The translations under genes and the position numbers were made by a program. The notes below the pieces were generated by a model. That model searched no databases and was not told where the DNA came from. It was given only the letters and a program-made list of their open reading frames with translations. From NCBI RefSeq assembly GCF_010500955.1, contig NZ_QVMJ01000006.1, forward strand, positions 62,001 to 126,000: 64,000 nt of DNA, in the 5' to 3' direction. This DNA comes from Bacteroides sp. 519. Lineage in GTDB: Bacteria; Bacteroidota; Bacteroidia; Bacteroidales; Bacteroidaceae. Shown piece by piece: positions 37,435 through 45,478 of the stretch (positions are counted from its first letter, which is position 1; the number at the start of each line of letters is the position of its first letter).

Positions 37435-38856
37435 TTATTTATTTAATTCCGGGTAATAGACTTGTGGTTGAACACTTTTTATTACTATTTCTTTTAATTC
37501 ATCTAAAGATGCTATTTCTTTCTTTGCCCATGCCTGAACCAGGATATTTCCCATGGCTGTAGCCTCAACCGGACCAGCATAAACCGGAATTCCCAAGTAG
37601 TTTGCTGTCAACTGATTCAACAGTTTGTTGCGGCAACCTCCACCAATAATATTCAGTTGCTTTACTGGTTGTTCCAAGCATTGATTTAAACAATCAATTC
37701 CCTGCTTGTATCTGTAGGCCAACGATTCTAACACACATCTCACAACCTCTCCACGGGTGATGGGTTTCTTTTTGTTGTTCCTTTCGCAATAATCCTGAAT
37801 GGCTTTTTCCATGTTATCAGGATTCTGAAAGCATGAATCATCCACAAATATAATTGTTTGAGGCTTAACTTGTTTCGCTTCTTCAATTATTTGATCATAA
37901 TTTACACTTTCACCTTTGGCCGACCATTCATTCATCAGCCGCTGAAGTATCCATAATCCGGTAATATTTTGGAGGAAACGAACCTTTTCACCAACTCCAC
38001 CTTCATTAGTAAAACCGTTCTTCTCGGCCTCTTTGGTAAGAATTGGTTCGTCTACTTCGGCGCCTAGTAAAGACCATGTACCGGAACTAAGAAAGGCCGA
38101 ATCTTTTTCTAATGTAGGTATGGCAATTATTGCACTGGCGGTATCATGCGATCCTACGGCAATTACATCAACTTCGGCTAACCCGGTTTCGGCACTGATT
38201 TCTTTTTTAAGTTTCCCACGGATTGTTCCTGGTTGAATAATATCGCCGAAAAGTTGTTGAGGTAATCCCAGTTTATCAATTAAATCTGTTGCCCAGGTTT
38301 TCTTTCGGGCATTCAGTAGTTCGGAAGTAGAAGCTATACAATACTCGTTATTGGCTACACCTGTTAAGTAATAGCTAAACAAGTCGGGCATAAACAAAAG
38401 TTTGTCTGCAATTTGAATTTGCGGATCACTTGCTTTTACCTGACTGTATAACTGAAATAATGTATTAATAGACATCACCTGAATACCTGTTTCGGAATAA
38501 TGTTCTGACTTATCAATCAGCCGGAATACATCTTCGGGCATCCCATCGGTACGCGAATCGCGGTAACAAACCGGATTACCAATCAAGTTACCTGCTTTAT
38601 CAATCAACCCATAGTCTACTCCCCAGGTATCAATGCCTATTCCATTTACATCGTATCCTTTTTGTGCTGCAATGCGCAAACCGGTTTTCATTTCCTCGAA
38701 TAAGGAAAGGAAGTCCCAATAAACATGTTTACCTGCTTTTATCTGTCGGTTAGTGAAACGATGAATTTCTTCCAGTTCAACCATTCCATCGGAAATAGTT
38801 CCGGCAATTACACGCCCACTGCCTCCACCAAAGTCTATAGCTAAATAAGTTTTCAT
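37435..38856 (-). CDS. fucK: FGGY-family L-fuculokinase
   Basis: The ATG at 38856 (KTYLAIDFGGGSGRVIAG) is the true start, giving 473 residues; the frame continues to 38904 only because the adjacent octad repeat happens to be open. FGGY motifs include IDTWGVDYGLID, SHDTASAI, FLSSGTWSLLG and the C-terminal IIGGGCRNKLLNQLTANYLGIPVYAGP. It phosphorylates L-fuculose at C1 in the cytoplasm. By sequence it is close to rhamnulokinases; the fucI/fucA neighbours favour fuculose. Confidence 0.9.
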   Translation of the reverse strand: MKTYLAIDFGGGSGRVIAGTISDGMVELEEIHRFTNRQIKAGKHVYWDFLSLFEEMKTGLRIAAQKGYDVNGIGIDTWGVDYGLIDKAGNLIGNPVCYRDSRTDGMPEDVFRLIDKSEHYSETGIQVMSINTLFQLYSQVKASDPQIQIADKLLFMPDLFSYYLTGVANNEYCIASTSELLNARKKTWATDLIDKLGLPQQLFGDIIQPGTIRGKLKKEISAETGLAEVDVIAVGSHDTASAIIAIPTLEKDSAFLSSGTWSLLGAEVDEPILTKEAEKNGFTNEGGVGEKVRFLQNITGLWILQRLMNEWSAKGESVNYDQIIEEAKQVKPQTIIFVDDSCFQNPDNMEKAIQDYCERNNKKKPITRGEVVRCVLESLAYRYKQGIDCLNQCLEQPVKQLNIIGGGCRNKLLNQLTANYLGIPVYAGPVEATAMGNILVQAWAKKEIASLDELKEIVIKSVQPQVYYPELNK

Positions 38857-38862
38857 AAATTT

Positions 38863-39031
38863 AATGTGCCAATATGCTAATGTGCCAATATGCCAATGTG
38901 CCAATGTGCCAATGTGAGAATGTGAGAATGTGAGAATGTATCAATTCCTAATGCGCAGCCAATTGGCATATTGGCATATTCTCATTGACACATTACATTG
39001 GCACATTGGCATATTCTCACATTGGCACATT
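38863..39031. repeat. Octad tandem repeat forming a long hairpin
   Basis: Period-8 units AATGTGCC, AATATGCC and AATGTGAG (about 10 copies) are followed by a loop with AATGCGCAGCC and then the complementary units GGCATATT, ATTGGCAC and ATTCTCAC. It fills the fucA-fucK gap completely, from 6 bases before the fucK start to one base after the fucA stop. The sequence is unrelated to the heptads on either side, but the build is the same. Confidence 0.9.
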
Positions 39032-39032
39032 A

Positions 39033-39762
<730 letters not shown>

Positions 39763-39764
<2 letters not shown>

Positions 39765-41553
39765 ATTTATAAGTTGGTCCATAAGTTTGACAAGCACGAT
39801 AATCGGCTCCTTCTTTATCCATACCGAATGCGTTCCATGCAGCCGGACGGAATATTTCGCTCTCTTCTACATTGTGCATGCAAACAGGAATGCGAAGCAT
39901 AGAAGCAAGTGTTATCAAGTCCTTACCAATATGGCCGTAACTGATAGCACCATGATTGGCACCCCAGTAGTTCATTACCGAATACACATCCTTAAACGGA
40001 ACTTTATCTTCGCAAAGACGAGGAGCAAACCAAGTGGTTGGCCATGTTTGGTCTGTGCGTTCATTCAGTACCTTATGAATTTCGGGAGCAATTTCTACAG
40101 TCCATCCTTCGGCTATTTGCAGAACAGGTCCAAGTCCTTTCACCAAGTTAAGGCGGGTCATAGTTACAGGCATGCCTCCTTTAGATAAGAAATTAGAAGA
40201 GAATCCACCACCACGGAAATAATCACGGTTAGCAGGGAACCATGTAGTAGCAGCCAAGCAATCTTCTGCTTCCTTTTCGGTTATTTCCCAGAAAGGCTTC
40301 ATGGCAGGTTTGCCATCTTTGGATTGCTGGCCAGTACCATCAAGAGTAGTTGCTCCTGAGTTAATGAGATGGATAATACCGTTTGCAGCTCTGCCTTCCA
40401 GTTTCTTTCCGGTAACACGCTCAACAGCTTCGGGGCTCCAGTAAGTACGAACATCGGAGAATATTTGTGCAGTATTGGTTAATAAGTGGCCAAATAACAT
40501 AGCTACACCATTGCAGGCATCGTTCTCGGTGGCAATTACATACGCTTGGCGAATACCGTTCCAGTCGAAAGAGGTATTCAGGATAGCTTCGGTAAAGTCA
40601 CCATTGGGTTTAAAGTCGGTCCACTGACGTTGTCCCTGAAATCCTGCTACAATAGCATTGTGTCCAAGAGCTTCTTCTTTGAATCCCATTTCGCGAAGTT
40701 TGGGGTTTCCTTGCATCAGGTCGCGTATAATAAGGGTCATCTTCACTACAAATTCCCAGTCAGCATCTTTTCCTTCGCGAGGCTTCTGTTTCTCTGGTCG
40801 GTTAATATCGGCACCTTCGTTAGGCTTGCAATATTTTTCGGTCCAGGCCATTGCTTTTTCAAACTCCTCTTTGTCGTAAATACCTTCCTCCATTCGGCGA
40901 AGTATTTCCGATTCGTCTATGGATTCATTGCGCATACCAAGGTATTCCTGAAAGAAGTCCGGATTCACAATTGAACCAGCAATACCCATTGAAACACTAC
41001 CTACCGACAGATAGGAACGACCACGCATAGTTGCTACCGCCTGTGCCGAGCGAGCAAAGCGAAGTATCTTTTCGGCTACATCGGCAGGGATTGAATTATC
41101 GCTTAAGTCTTGTACATCATGTCCATAGATGCCGAATGCAGGCAAGCCTTTCTGCGCATGTCCGGCTAATACAGCTGCCAGATAAACAGCTCCCGGACGT
41201 TCTGTTCCGTTAAATCCCCAAACTGCTTTTGGCCAATGTGGGTGCATGTCCATTGTTTCGGCTCCATAACACCAGCACGATGTTACAGTTATTGTACTGC
41301 CTACACCTTCGCGTTCAAACTTAGCTGCACATGCTGCGCTTTCGGCTACCCGTCCGATGGTACTGTCTGCTATTACACATTCTACCGGGCTACCGTCGCC
41401 ATTCTTTAGGTTTGAAGTAATTAAATTGGCTACTGCATTAGCAAGTGCCATTGTTTTTTCTTCCAAACTTTCGCGCACACCGCCTTGGCGGCCGTCTATT
41501 GTTGGCCGAATACCTATCTTCGGCCATTCACCTTGAAATCTTTTTGTTTCCAT
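39763..41553 (-). CDS. fucI: L-fucose isomerase
   Basis: The 596-residue protein matches FucI along its full length: [20 protein letters not shown] at the start, [52 protein letters not shown], and the C-terminal [25 protein letters not shown]. It converts L-fucose to L-fuculose in the cytoplasm with Mn2+. It is the first gene of the minus-strand fuc operon. The 5' leader, from a promoter candidate near 41721, contains an ACACAGAG-family hairpin, so leader folding may affect its translation. Confidence 0.97.
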
Positions 41554-41602
41554 AATTTATATTTTAGTAGTTAATAGGCTGTCTGAAAAGTCAATGATTT
41601 TA

Positions 41603-41679
41603 GAACACAGAGGCACAGAGACACAGAGGTTTATAACTCTGTAAATAAAAAACTCTGTGCTCTCTGTGTCTCTGTGTTC
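41603..41679. repeat. ACACAGAG-family hairpin, copy 1 (fucI leader)
   Basis: Period-8 units CACAGAGG/CACAGAGA on one arm and their complement on the other surround a conserved middle (TTTATAACTCTGTAAAT). It is homologous to 62884-62960 and 63214-63292. It lies between the likely fucI promoter and the fucI start, inside the 318-bp fucI/AraC divergent gap (41554-41871). Confidence 0.9.
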
Positions 41680-41720
41680 CACATAATTTTCTATCGTTTA
41701 CACTTTTGGGACAGACTCCT

Positions 41721-41728
41721 CAAAAATA
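41721..41728 (-). promoter_or_regulatory. Candidate -7 box for the fuc operon
   Basis: TATTTTTG on the minus strand matches TAnnTTTG. There is no good -33 element, as expected for a promoter activated by the neighbouring AraC-type regulator. It implies a leader of about 160 bases holding the 41603-41679 hairpin. Confidence 0.42.
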
Positions 41729-41826
41729 GAGTTTACACACAATAATCACTTGCATTATATCGGCTACTTAATAGTACTTTTTCGATGTTGCTGTATAACA
41801 TATCTTTCTTAAGTCTTAATTATTAG

Positions 41827-41834
41827 TATATTTG
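41827..41834 (+). promoter_or_regulatory. Candidate -7 box for the AraC-family gene
   Basis: TATATTTG matches TAnnTTTG 38 bases before the ATG at 41872, on the opposite strand from and about 100 bp away from the fuc operon promoter candidate. Confidence 0.45.
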
Positions 41835-41871
41835 TAACGTTGCAGAAAAATCTAAAAACGACAGACACGTT

Positions 41872-42726
41872 ATGGATAACATCCCCGAAAACCTGAATCT
41901 GATATTACTCAACATAGGCTTCTCCGAGTTGAATGCCAACTGGAACTGGAAAAGTGTATATAGCCCTTTTGCACGTATCTACTATATAAAAGGTGGAGAA
42001 GCGCGAACCCGGATAAATAATAAGGTATATACACTAAAGCCGGATCATCTATATCTTACCCCTCCATTTACCTTGCACGATGACGAATGTGATAGCTTAT
42101 TCTCCTTATATTATATTCACTTTTATGAGAAGAACATTAATACCGAATCCATTTTCGACAGGTATAACTTTCCTGTAGAAATACAGGCTGATAACCTGGA
42201 TCTTCTTTTAACCGAAAGATTGCTTCGGATAAATCCGGGCAGGCATTTGCAACATGTTGATCCGGAATTATACGATAACATGCCTACCTTCTCTCAGTAT
42301 CTTGCCGAAAACAAACGTACACCGTTTCATACGATTATTGAAACGCAGGGAATATTGCACCAATTTATCTCTAAGTTTTTGGAGAGGGCAACCGTGAAAT
42401 CGGAGTTTAAAGATGCCAGAATCAAAAAATGCCTTCAATATATTCATGAGAATATTGACAAGGACATATCTGTGTCTCAACTTGCGGATCTATCGTGCAT
42501 TACGGAAGATCATCTAATACGTATATTTAAGAAAGAGGTTAAAAGCACACCATTGAAGTATATTAATAATAAGAAGATGGAGAAAGCACAATTACTGTTG
42601 CTAACTACAAACCTACCAGTGAGGGAAGTGGCTTTGGAGTTGTCTATTGATAATATATCGTATTTTAATAGGATATTTAAGCAATATACGGGGAAAACGC
42701 CGAAGGAGTATAAGGTGTATCAATAG
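41872..42726 (+). CDS. AraC-family transcriptional regulator, probable fuc activator
   Basis: The 284-residue protein has an N-terminal cupin-like sensing domain (IYYIKGGEARTRINNKVYTL; LTPPFTLHDDE) and a C-terminal pair of helix-turn-helix motifs (DISVSQLADLSCITEDHLIRIFK; LPVREVALELSIDNISYFNRIFKQYTGKTPKEY). It is divergent from fucI across a 318-bp gap, the usual arrangement for a sugar-responsive local activator. Its inducer would be fucose or a pathway intermediate (inference). It differs from the GntR-type FucR known from Bacteroides thetaiotaomicron, so control may have been replaced in this lineage. Confidence 0.87.
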   Translation: MDNIPENLNLILLNIGFSELNANWNWKSVYSPFARIYYIKGGEARTRINNKVYTLKPDHLYLTPPFTLHDDECDSLFSLYYIHFYEKNINTESIFDRYNFPVEIQADNLDLLLTERLLRINPGRHLQHVDPELYDNMPTFSQYLAENKRTPFHTIIETQGILHQFISKFLERATVKSEFKDARIKKCLQYIHENIDKDISVSQLADLSCITEDHLIRIFKKEVKSTPLKYINNKKMEKAQLLLLTTNLPVREVALELSIDNISYFNRIFKQYTGKTPKEYKVYQ

Positions 42727-42730
42727 GGAT

Positions 42731-42795
42731 TAATAGCCATATTGCTATTATTTGTTCGCAAAAGCTTGTTGTTAATAGCAATTTTACTATCTTTG
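42731..42795 (+). promoter_or_regulatory. hicAB promoter with repeated TAATAGC operator half-sites
   Basis: A -33 CTTG (42765-42768), a 19-base spacer and -7 TATCTTTG (42788-42795) form a good Bacteroides-type promoter ending 26 bases before hicA. TAATAGC occurs at 42731-42737 and 42773-42779 and its complement GCTATTA at 42744-42750; the first pair makes a 7-bp inverted repeat and the third copy lies in the spacer. These are likely binding sites for the HicB helix-turn-helix. Confidence 0.6.
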
Positions 42796-42821
42796 TAGTG
42801 TCGAAAACAAAACAGAGTTCT

Positions 42822-43019
42822 ATGAAGGTAGTGAAAGTAAAAGCGATTTTAAAATCGCTTAAAGACGATGGTTGGTATTTAGCCCATCAGAAAGGTAGTC
42901 ACCGACAGTATAAACATCCTGATAAAACAGGAAAAGTAACTGTTAATGGTAAGGGATCTGATGATATCACAGGCGATTTACTAAAGAGTATCGAAAGTCA
43001 ATCAGGGTTAGAGTTCTAA
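42822..43019 (+). CDS. hicA: HicA-type mRNA interferase toxin
   Basis: From the ATG at 42822 the protein is 65 residues, the usual HicA size; a frame from 42798 adds eight residues inside the promoter region and is rejected. It has the double-stranded RNA-binding-like fold pattern and the catalytic motif around His in LAHQKGSHRQYKHP, then GKVTVNGKGSDDI. HicA cleaves mRNA until bound by HicB. The toxin-first order with HicB 62 bases downstream is typical. Confidence 0.93.
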   Translation: MKVVKVKAILKSLKDDGWYLAHQKGSHRQYKHPDKTGKVTVNGKGSDDITGDLLKSIESQSGLEF

Positions 43020-43081
43020 CCCTGAACTTTCCTCTTTTCATCAGAATCTGTTTTTTTCGACGTAATTTAAAACTGTATGAG

Positions 43082-43495
43082 ATGGATACAAATGTGGTGA
43101 ATATAAGAGTAACCAAAACAGAAAATGGTTATTGCGCCGGTTGCGATCTCCTATCAGGATGGGTAGTAGCTGTAACTGGAAATTTCTTAGAATTAGAAAA
43201 AGAAGTTAGAGATAGCATTGATTTCTATGTTGAGTGTGCCAAAATAGACAATGAGGAGTATCCACATATATTTGATGGCGAATATGAATTACATTATATT
43301 TTCAATATCGAAAGCCTGTTAAACTATTATGGTAAAATTTTCACCAAAGCAGCCTTAGAACATATAACTGGCATCAATCAGAAACAACTTAGTCATTATG
43401 CTTGTGGGCGTTCTGTACCTCGCAAAGAAACGGCAGATAAGATAATAAAAGCCCTTCATGCTTTGGGCCAGGAACTTATGGTAGTCTCTGTTTAA
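43082..43495 (+). CDS. hicB: HicB-type antitoxin with C-terminal helix-turn-helix
   Basis: The 137-residue protein has an N-terminal HicB partial RNase-H-like domain (IRVTKTENGYCAGCDLLSGWVVAV) and a C-terminal DNA-binding domain (ALEHITGINQKQLSHYACGRSVPRKETADKIIKALHALG). It neutralises HicA and probably represses its own promoter through the TAATAGC sites. A terminator hairpin follows at 43529. Confidence 0.93.
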   Translation: MDTNVVNIRVTKTENGYCAGCDLLSGWVVAVTGNFLELEKEVRDSIDFYVECAKIDNEEYPHIFDGEYELHYIFNIESLLNYYGKIFTKAALEHITGINQKQLSHYACGRSVPRKETADKIIKALHALGQELMVVSV

Positions 43496-43528
43496 GTTTT
43501 CGACAAAATCCTTTACGAGACGATTAAT

Positions 43529-43558
43529 ACCCTGACTATTTTTAGTCAGGGTTTTTTT
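43529..43558 (+). terminator. Rho-independent terminator after hicB
   Basis: A 9-bp stem ACCCTGACT/AGTCAGGGT (43529-43537 and 43544-43552) is followed by seven T, 34 bases after the hicB stop. Confidence 0.88.
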
Positions 43559-43640
43559 GGCATCTTATGACAGCCAAATACCATACAGGTTATTAGGTTT
43601 AGTGTAAATTTTAATCCGTTTATAAATCATTACTATTTTG

Positions 43641-43745
43641 ATATGCTGCAAAACGTGTTTTCAAAATGCAGCATTTCACTCTTTCGAAATGCAGCATTTT
43701 GATTGAACGAAATGCAGCATTTCGTAAATACAAAATGCAGCATTT
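43641..43745. repeat. Five-copy array of 13-bp near-palindromes with 23-bp period, second sequence type
   Basis: AAATGCAGCATTT occurs exactly at 43664-43676, 43687-43699, 43710-43722 and 43733-43745, with a degenerate copy at 43641-43653. All centres are 23 bp apart and the 10-bp spacers are unrelated. Only the central base breaks perfect symmetry. The period is the same as in the CCCGGG arrays, yet the motif is completely different. It lies in the 620-bp gap (43496-44115), which also holds the hicB terminator and the small minus-strand transcript. A frame over it (43620-43841) is an artefact of the repeats. Confidence 0.93.
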
Positions 43746-43897
43746 TGAAAATACACCCCAAAATAGGCCTTGTAGCGCATGTAAAGGGGGTCTAGTAAGG
43801 CTATTTTCCGTTTTTAGCAGCTTTAACCAACCGTAAAACAACTAAACAGAGATGGTATTTTTGGAAAGATTTTGTACTTTCTGTCTAAGCTTGCAAA

Positions 43898-44030
43898 AAG
43901 CCCCATACAGTTATCTGCATGGGGCTTTGATTTACGATACAGGTGTTCAATTAACAAAGCTCTTTACTTTACTTAAAATTGTACCGTACTCATATTTTTG
44001 ATAGCTGTAATCTTCATGCCTAAAAATTTG
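43898..44030 (-). ncRNA. Candidate small independent transcript
   Basis: A complete small unit lies on the minus strand: strong promoter (44037-44068), about 130 transcribed bases, and a terminator hairpin AAAGCCCCAT/ATGGGGCTTT (43919-43928 and 43898-43907) ending in a T run. It may be a regulatory RNA or the message for a 14-codon peptide. It shows no link to flanking genes, which have their own signals. Confidence 0.55.
43973..44017 (-). CDS. Possible 14-codon ORF inside the small transcript
   Basis: The frame reads MKITAIKNMSTVQF and begins about 13 bases after the expected transcription start. The ribosome-binding site is weak (AGG). Codon content is unremarkable, and the transcript continues 75 bases past the stop, so coding is only a possibility. 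Confidence 0.25.
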   Translation of the reverse strand: MKITAIKNMSTVQF

Positions 44031-44036
44031 AACATA

Positions 44037-44068
44037 CAAAGGTAACATTTTTGTTTATTTTAAACAAA
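44037..44068 (-). promoter_or_regulatory. Strong Bacteroides-type promoter for the small transcript
   Basis: On the minus strand TTTG (44065-44068) is followed by a 20-base spacer and TACCTTTG (44037-44044), a near-perfect match to the TTTG/TAnnTTTG consensus. It is the best promoter match in the window by eye. Confidence 0.72.
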
Positions 44069-44115
44069 CCTCCTACATATTCATTATTGATGGGCTGATT
44101 GGAAAAACTTAGTCA

Positions 44116-44523
44116 CTACTTTTTAAACCACCCAACTAACCATATAACAAGCCCTACAGCAATTGCAAGCATACACCCTATTCCAATTGCACCCATATTC
44201 ATTTGGGTCTTTTCCCATTTGCTTAGTTGCCGTTCAACCGGATAAGGTATTTGTATGGTATCGCAAATAAAAATACTATCGTGTATCAGCCGGTCCTTAT
44301 ATTCTATTCGCCAACGGGTAAGCCAAACGGTATCGCCTTTTTCACGGATATATATGGAGTCTAACACATGAATACTGTCGCGGTGATACTTATCGATGTG
44401 TTCTACCCTCACAGTCTCCACCGGAATGTATTCGGTAGTTTTGCATGCCGATAATATCATAGCCAGAAGCATTAGTAATATACCAATGGTTATAGCTATC
44501 ATCATTTTTCTGGTTTCATTCAT
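44116..44523 (-). CDS. Spanin-like or lysis-associated membrane lipoprotein
   Basis: The 135-residue protein has an N-terminal hydrophobic segment ending in LLAMILSAC, which could be a membrane helix or a lipoprotein signal (Cys27). A charged middle follows (RVEHIDKYHRDSIHVLDSIYIREKGDTVW) and a C-terminal helix (GCMLAIAVGLVIWLVGWF). Proteins of this shape follow endolysins in Bacteroidota prophages. Its start overlaps the endolysin stop by 4 bp, supporting a role in envelope disruption. No family was firmly recognised. Confidence 0.6.
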   Translation of the reverse strand: MNETRKMMIAITIGILLMLLAMILSACKTTEYIPVETVRVEHIDKYHRDSIHVLDSIYIREKGDTVWLTRWRIEYKDRLIHDSIFICDTIQIPYPVERQLSKWEKTQMNMGAIGIGCMLAIAVGLVIWLVGWFKK

Positions 44524-44933
44524 TTCTTTAGTTCAAAATGTGGATAATCTTTAAATGTCCAGTTACCTCCCCATTCAATAGGTATGCCCAATTCTCCGGC
44601 AACTTTGTTGATGTGCCAGGCAATAAGTTCCAATTCTCTGGTGGCACACACCTCTACCTTTCCATTTATGTAGGGATAGATGTCTACCGCATAACTGTAT
44701 CCATCGGCCTTAAGTTGATGGTTCGATTTCTTTTTCACTCCATCCACATAGGTCACAATCATGCCAGGCATGGTTCGGCCTTGTGCATATAATTGTTTCT
44801 GACGTTTTACAGTTCTTACTCCTTCAACGATCGTAAAATCAATAGGAGTTTCTTTAATTGCCTGATGCATTACTGTTACTAAGTCAGGATGCACACCTTC
44901 CAGGTTCTTAATGCTTCGTTTGCTGAAATTCAT
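44520..44933 (-). CDS. M15-family peptidase, phage-type endolysin
   Basis: The 137-residue protein matches M15C L-alanyl-D-glutamate/D-Ala-type endopeptidases. FTIVEGVRTVKRQKQLYAQGRT is followed by SNHQ, AVDIYPYI and HFEL, which supply the zinc His-Asp-His set. It would cut peptidoglycan cross-links or stems. There is no signal peptide, as usual for endolysins needing a holin or spanin-like partner; the overlapping downstream gene may supply that. Upstream lie a tandem-unit hairpin and a coiled-coil membrane protein. Confidence 0.85.
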   Translation of the reverse strand: MNFSKRSIKNLEGVHPDLVTVMHQAIKETPIDFTIVEGVRTVKRQKQLYAQGRTMPGMIVTYVDGVKKKSNHQLKADGYSYAVDIYPYINGKVEVCATRELELIAWHINKVAGELGIPIEWGGNWTFKDYPHFELKK

Positions 44934-44948
44934 TTGAGTTTTGTTTAA

Positions 44949-45098
44949 TAAGGAGGGAAGGAGTTAAAGGGAGTTATCGCTTTGCTAGGAGTTAAAGCTT
45001 TAGATGCTCTGAAGTATCTTAGAGCTATAACTCCTTTAACTCCTAGCGAAGCTATAACTCCCCTTAACTCCTTCCATTTTGGAATCTAACTCCTTCCC
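44949..45098. repeat. Octad tandem repeat and hairpin upstream of the endolysin
   Basis: GGAGTTAA/AGGGAGTT-type units, a loop near TTTAGATGCTCTGAAG, and complementary TAACTCCTT units form an imperfect long stem; a further copy of the unit lies at 45081-45098. Built like the fuc operon hairpins, with yet another unit sequence. Confidence 0.85.
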
Positions 45099-45104
45099 TT
45101 CTGT

Positions 45105-45476
45105 TTAATATTCACTAGGTGGCATTCTGTTTGCACACCCTCTTACATTGCAACGCCTTACTTCTGCCTCTTTCCATTGAAGTTCCAACTCGTGATATTT
45201 CTGTATCCAAGTCTGCACTTCGCTTTGTGCATTACGCCAGTCACGGTATATGGCATCTACTTTGTCGTCGCGTTGCTTCAATCTGTCATCGTACCGTTCA
45301 ATCTGGGTGTTGAGGTTTTCAATCACAGAGAGTAGATTCTGAATCTCTGCCGCGTTGGCGCTTGCGTCTTCTTTCCGGGCGTTGGCTTTGCGGTGTAGAA
45401 GGGTGTTGAATAACCATTTGATGGCTTCAAGGCCGCCTAGGGCGGTGATTAGAATGGCTACGCTCTGTGGGTTCAT
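45105..45476 (-). CDS. Phage-module membrane/coiled-coil protein
   Basis: The 123-residue protein begins with a hydrophobic helix (SVAILITALGGLEAIKWLF) and continues as a coiled coil (EIQNLLSVIENLNTQIERYDDRLKQRDDKVDAIYRDW), ending in a Cys-containing tail (RRCNVRGCANRMPPSEY). It starts 2 bases after the fibre-like gene and precedes the endolysin, the position often taken by holin-like or regulatory lysis proteins. The family was not recognised; one membrane helix is fewer than most holins. Confidence 0.6.
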   Translation of the reverse strand: MNPQSVAILITALGGLEAIKWLFNTLLHRKANARKEDASANAAEIQNLLSVIENLNTQIERYDDRLKQRDDKVDAIYRDWRNAQSEVQTWIQKYHELELQWKEAEVRRCNVRGCANRMPPSEY

Positions 45477-45478
45477 GA

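Noticed and set aside
38857..38904. N-terminal extension of FucK
   Set aside because: The 16 extra residues (AHWHIGTLAYWH type) are translated octad repeat; the kinase begins at KTYLAIDFGGG with its own ATG at 38856.
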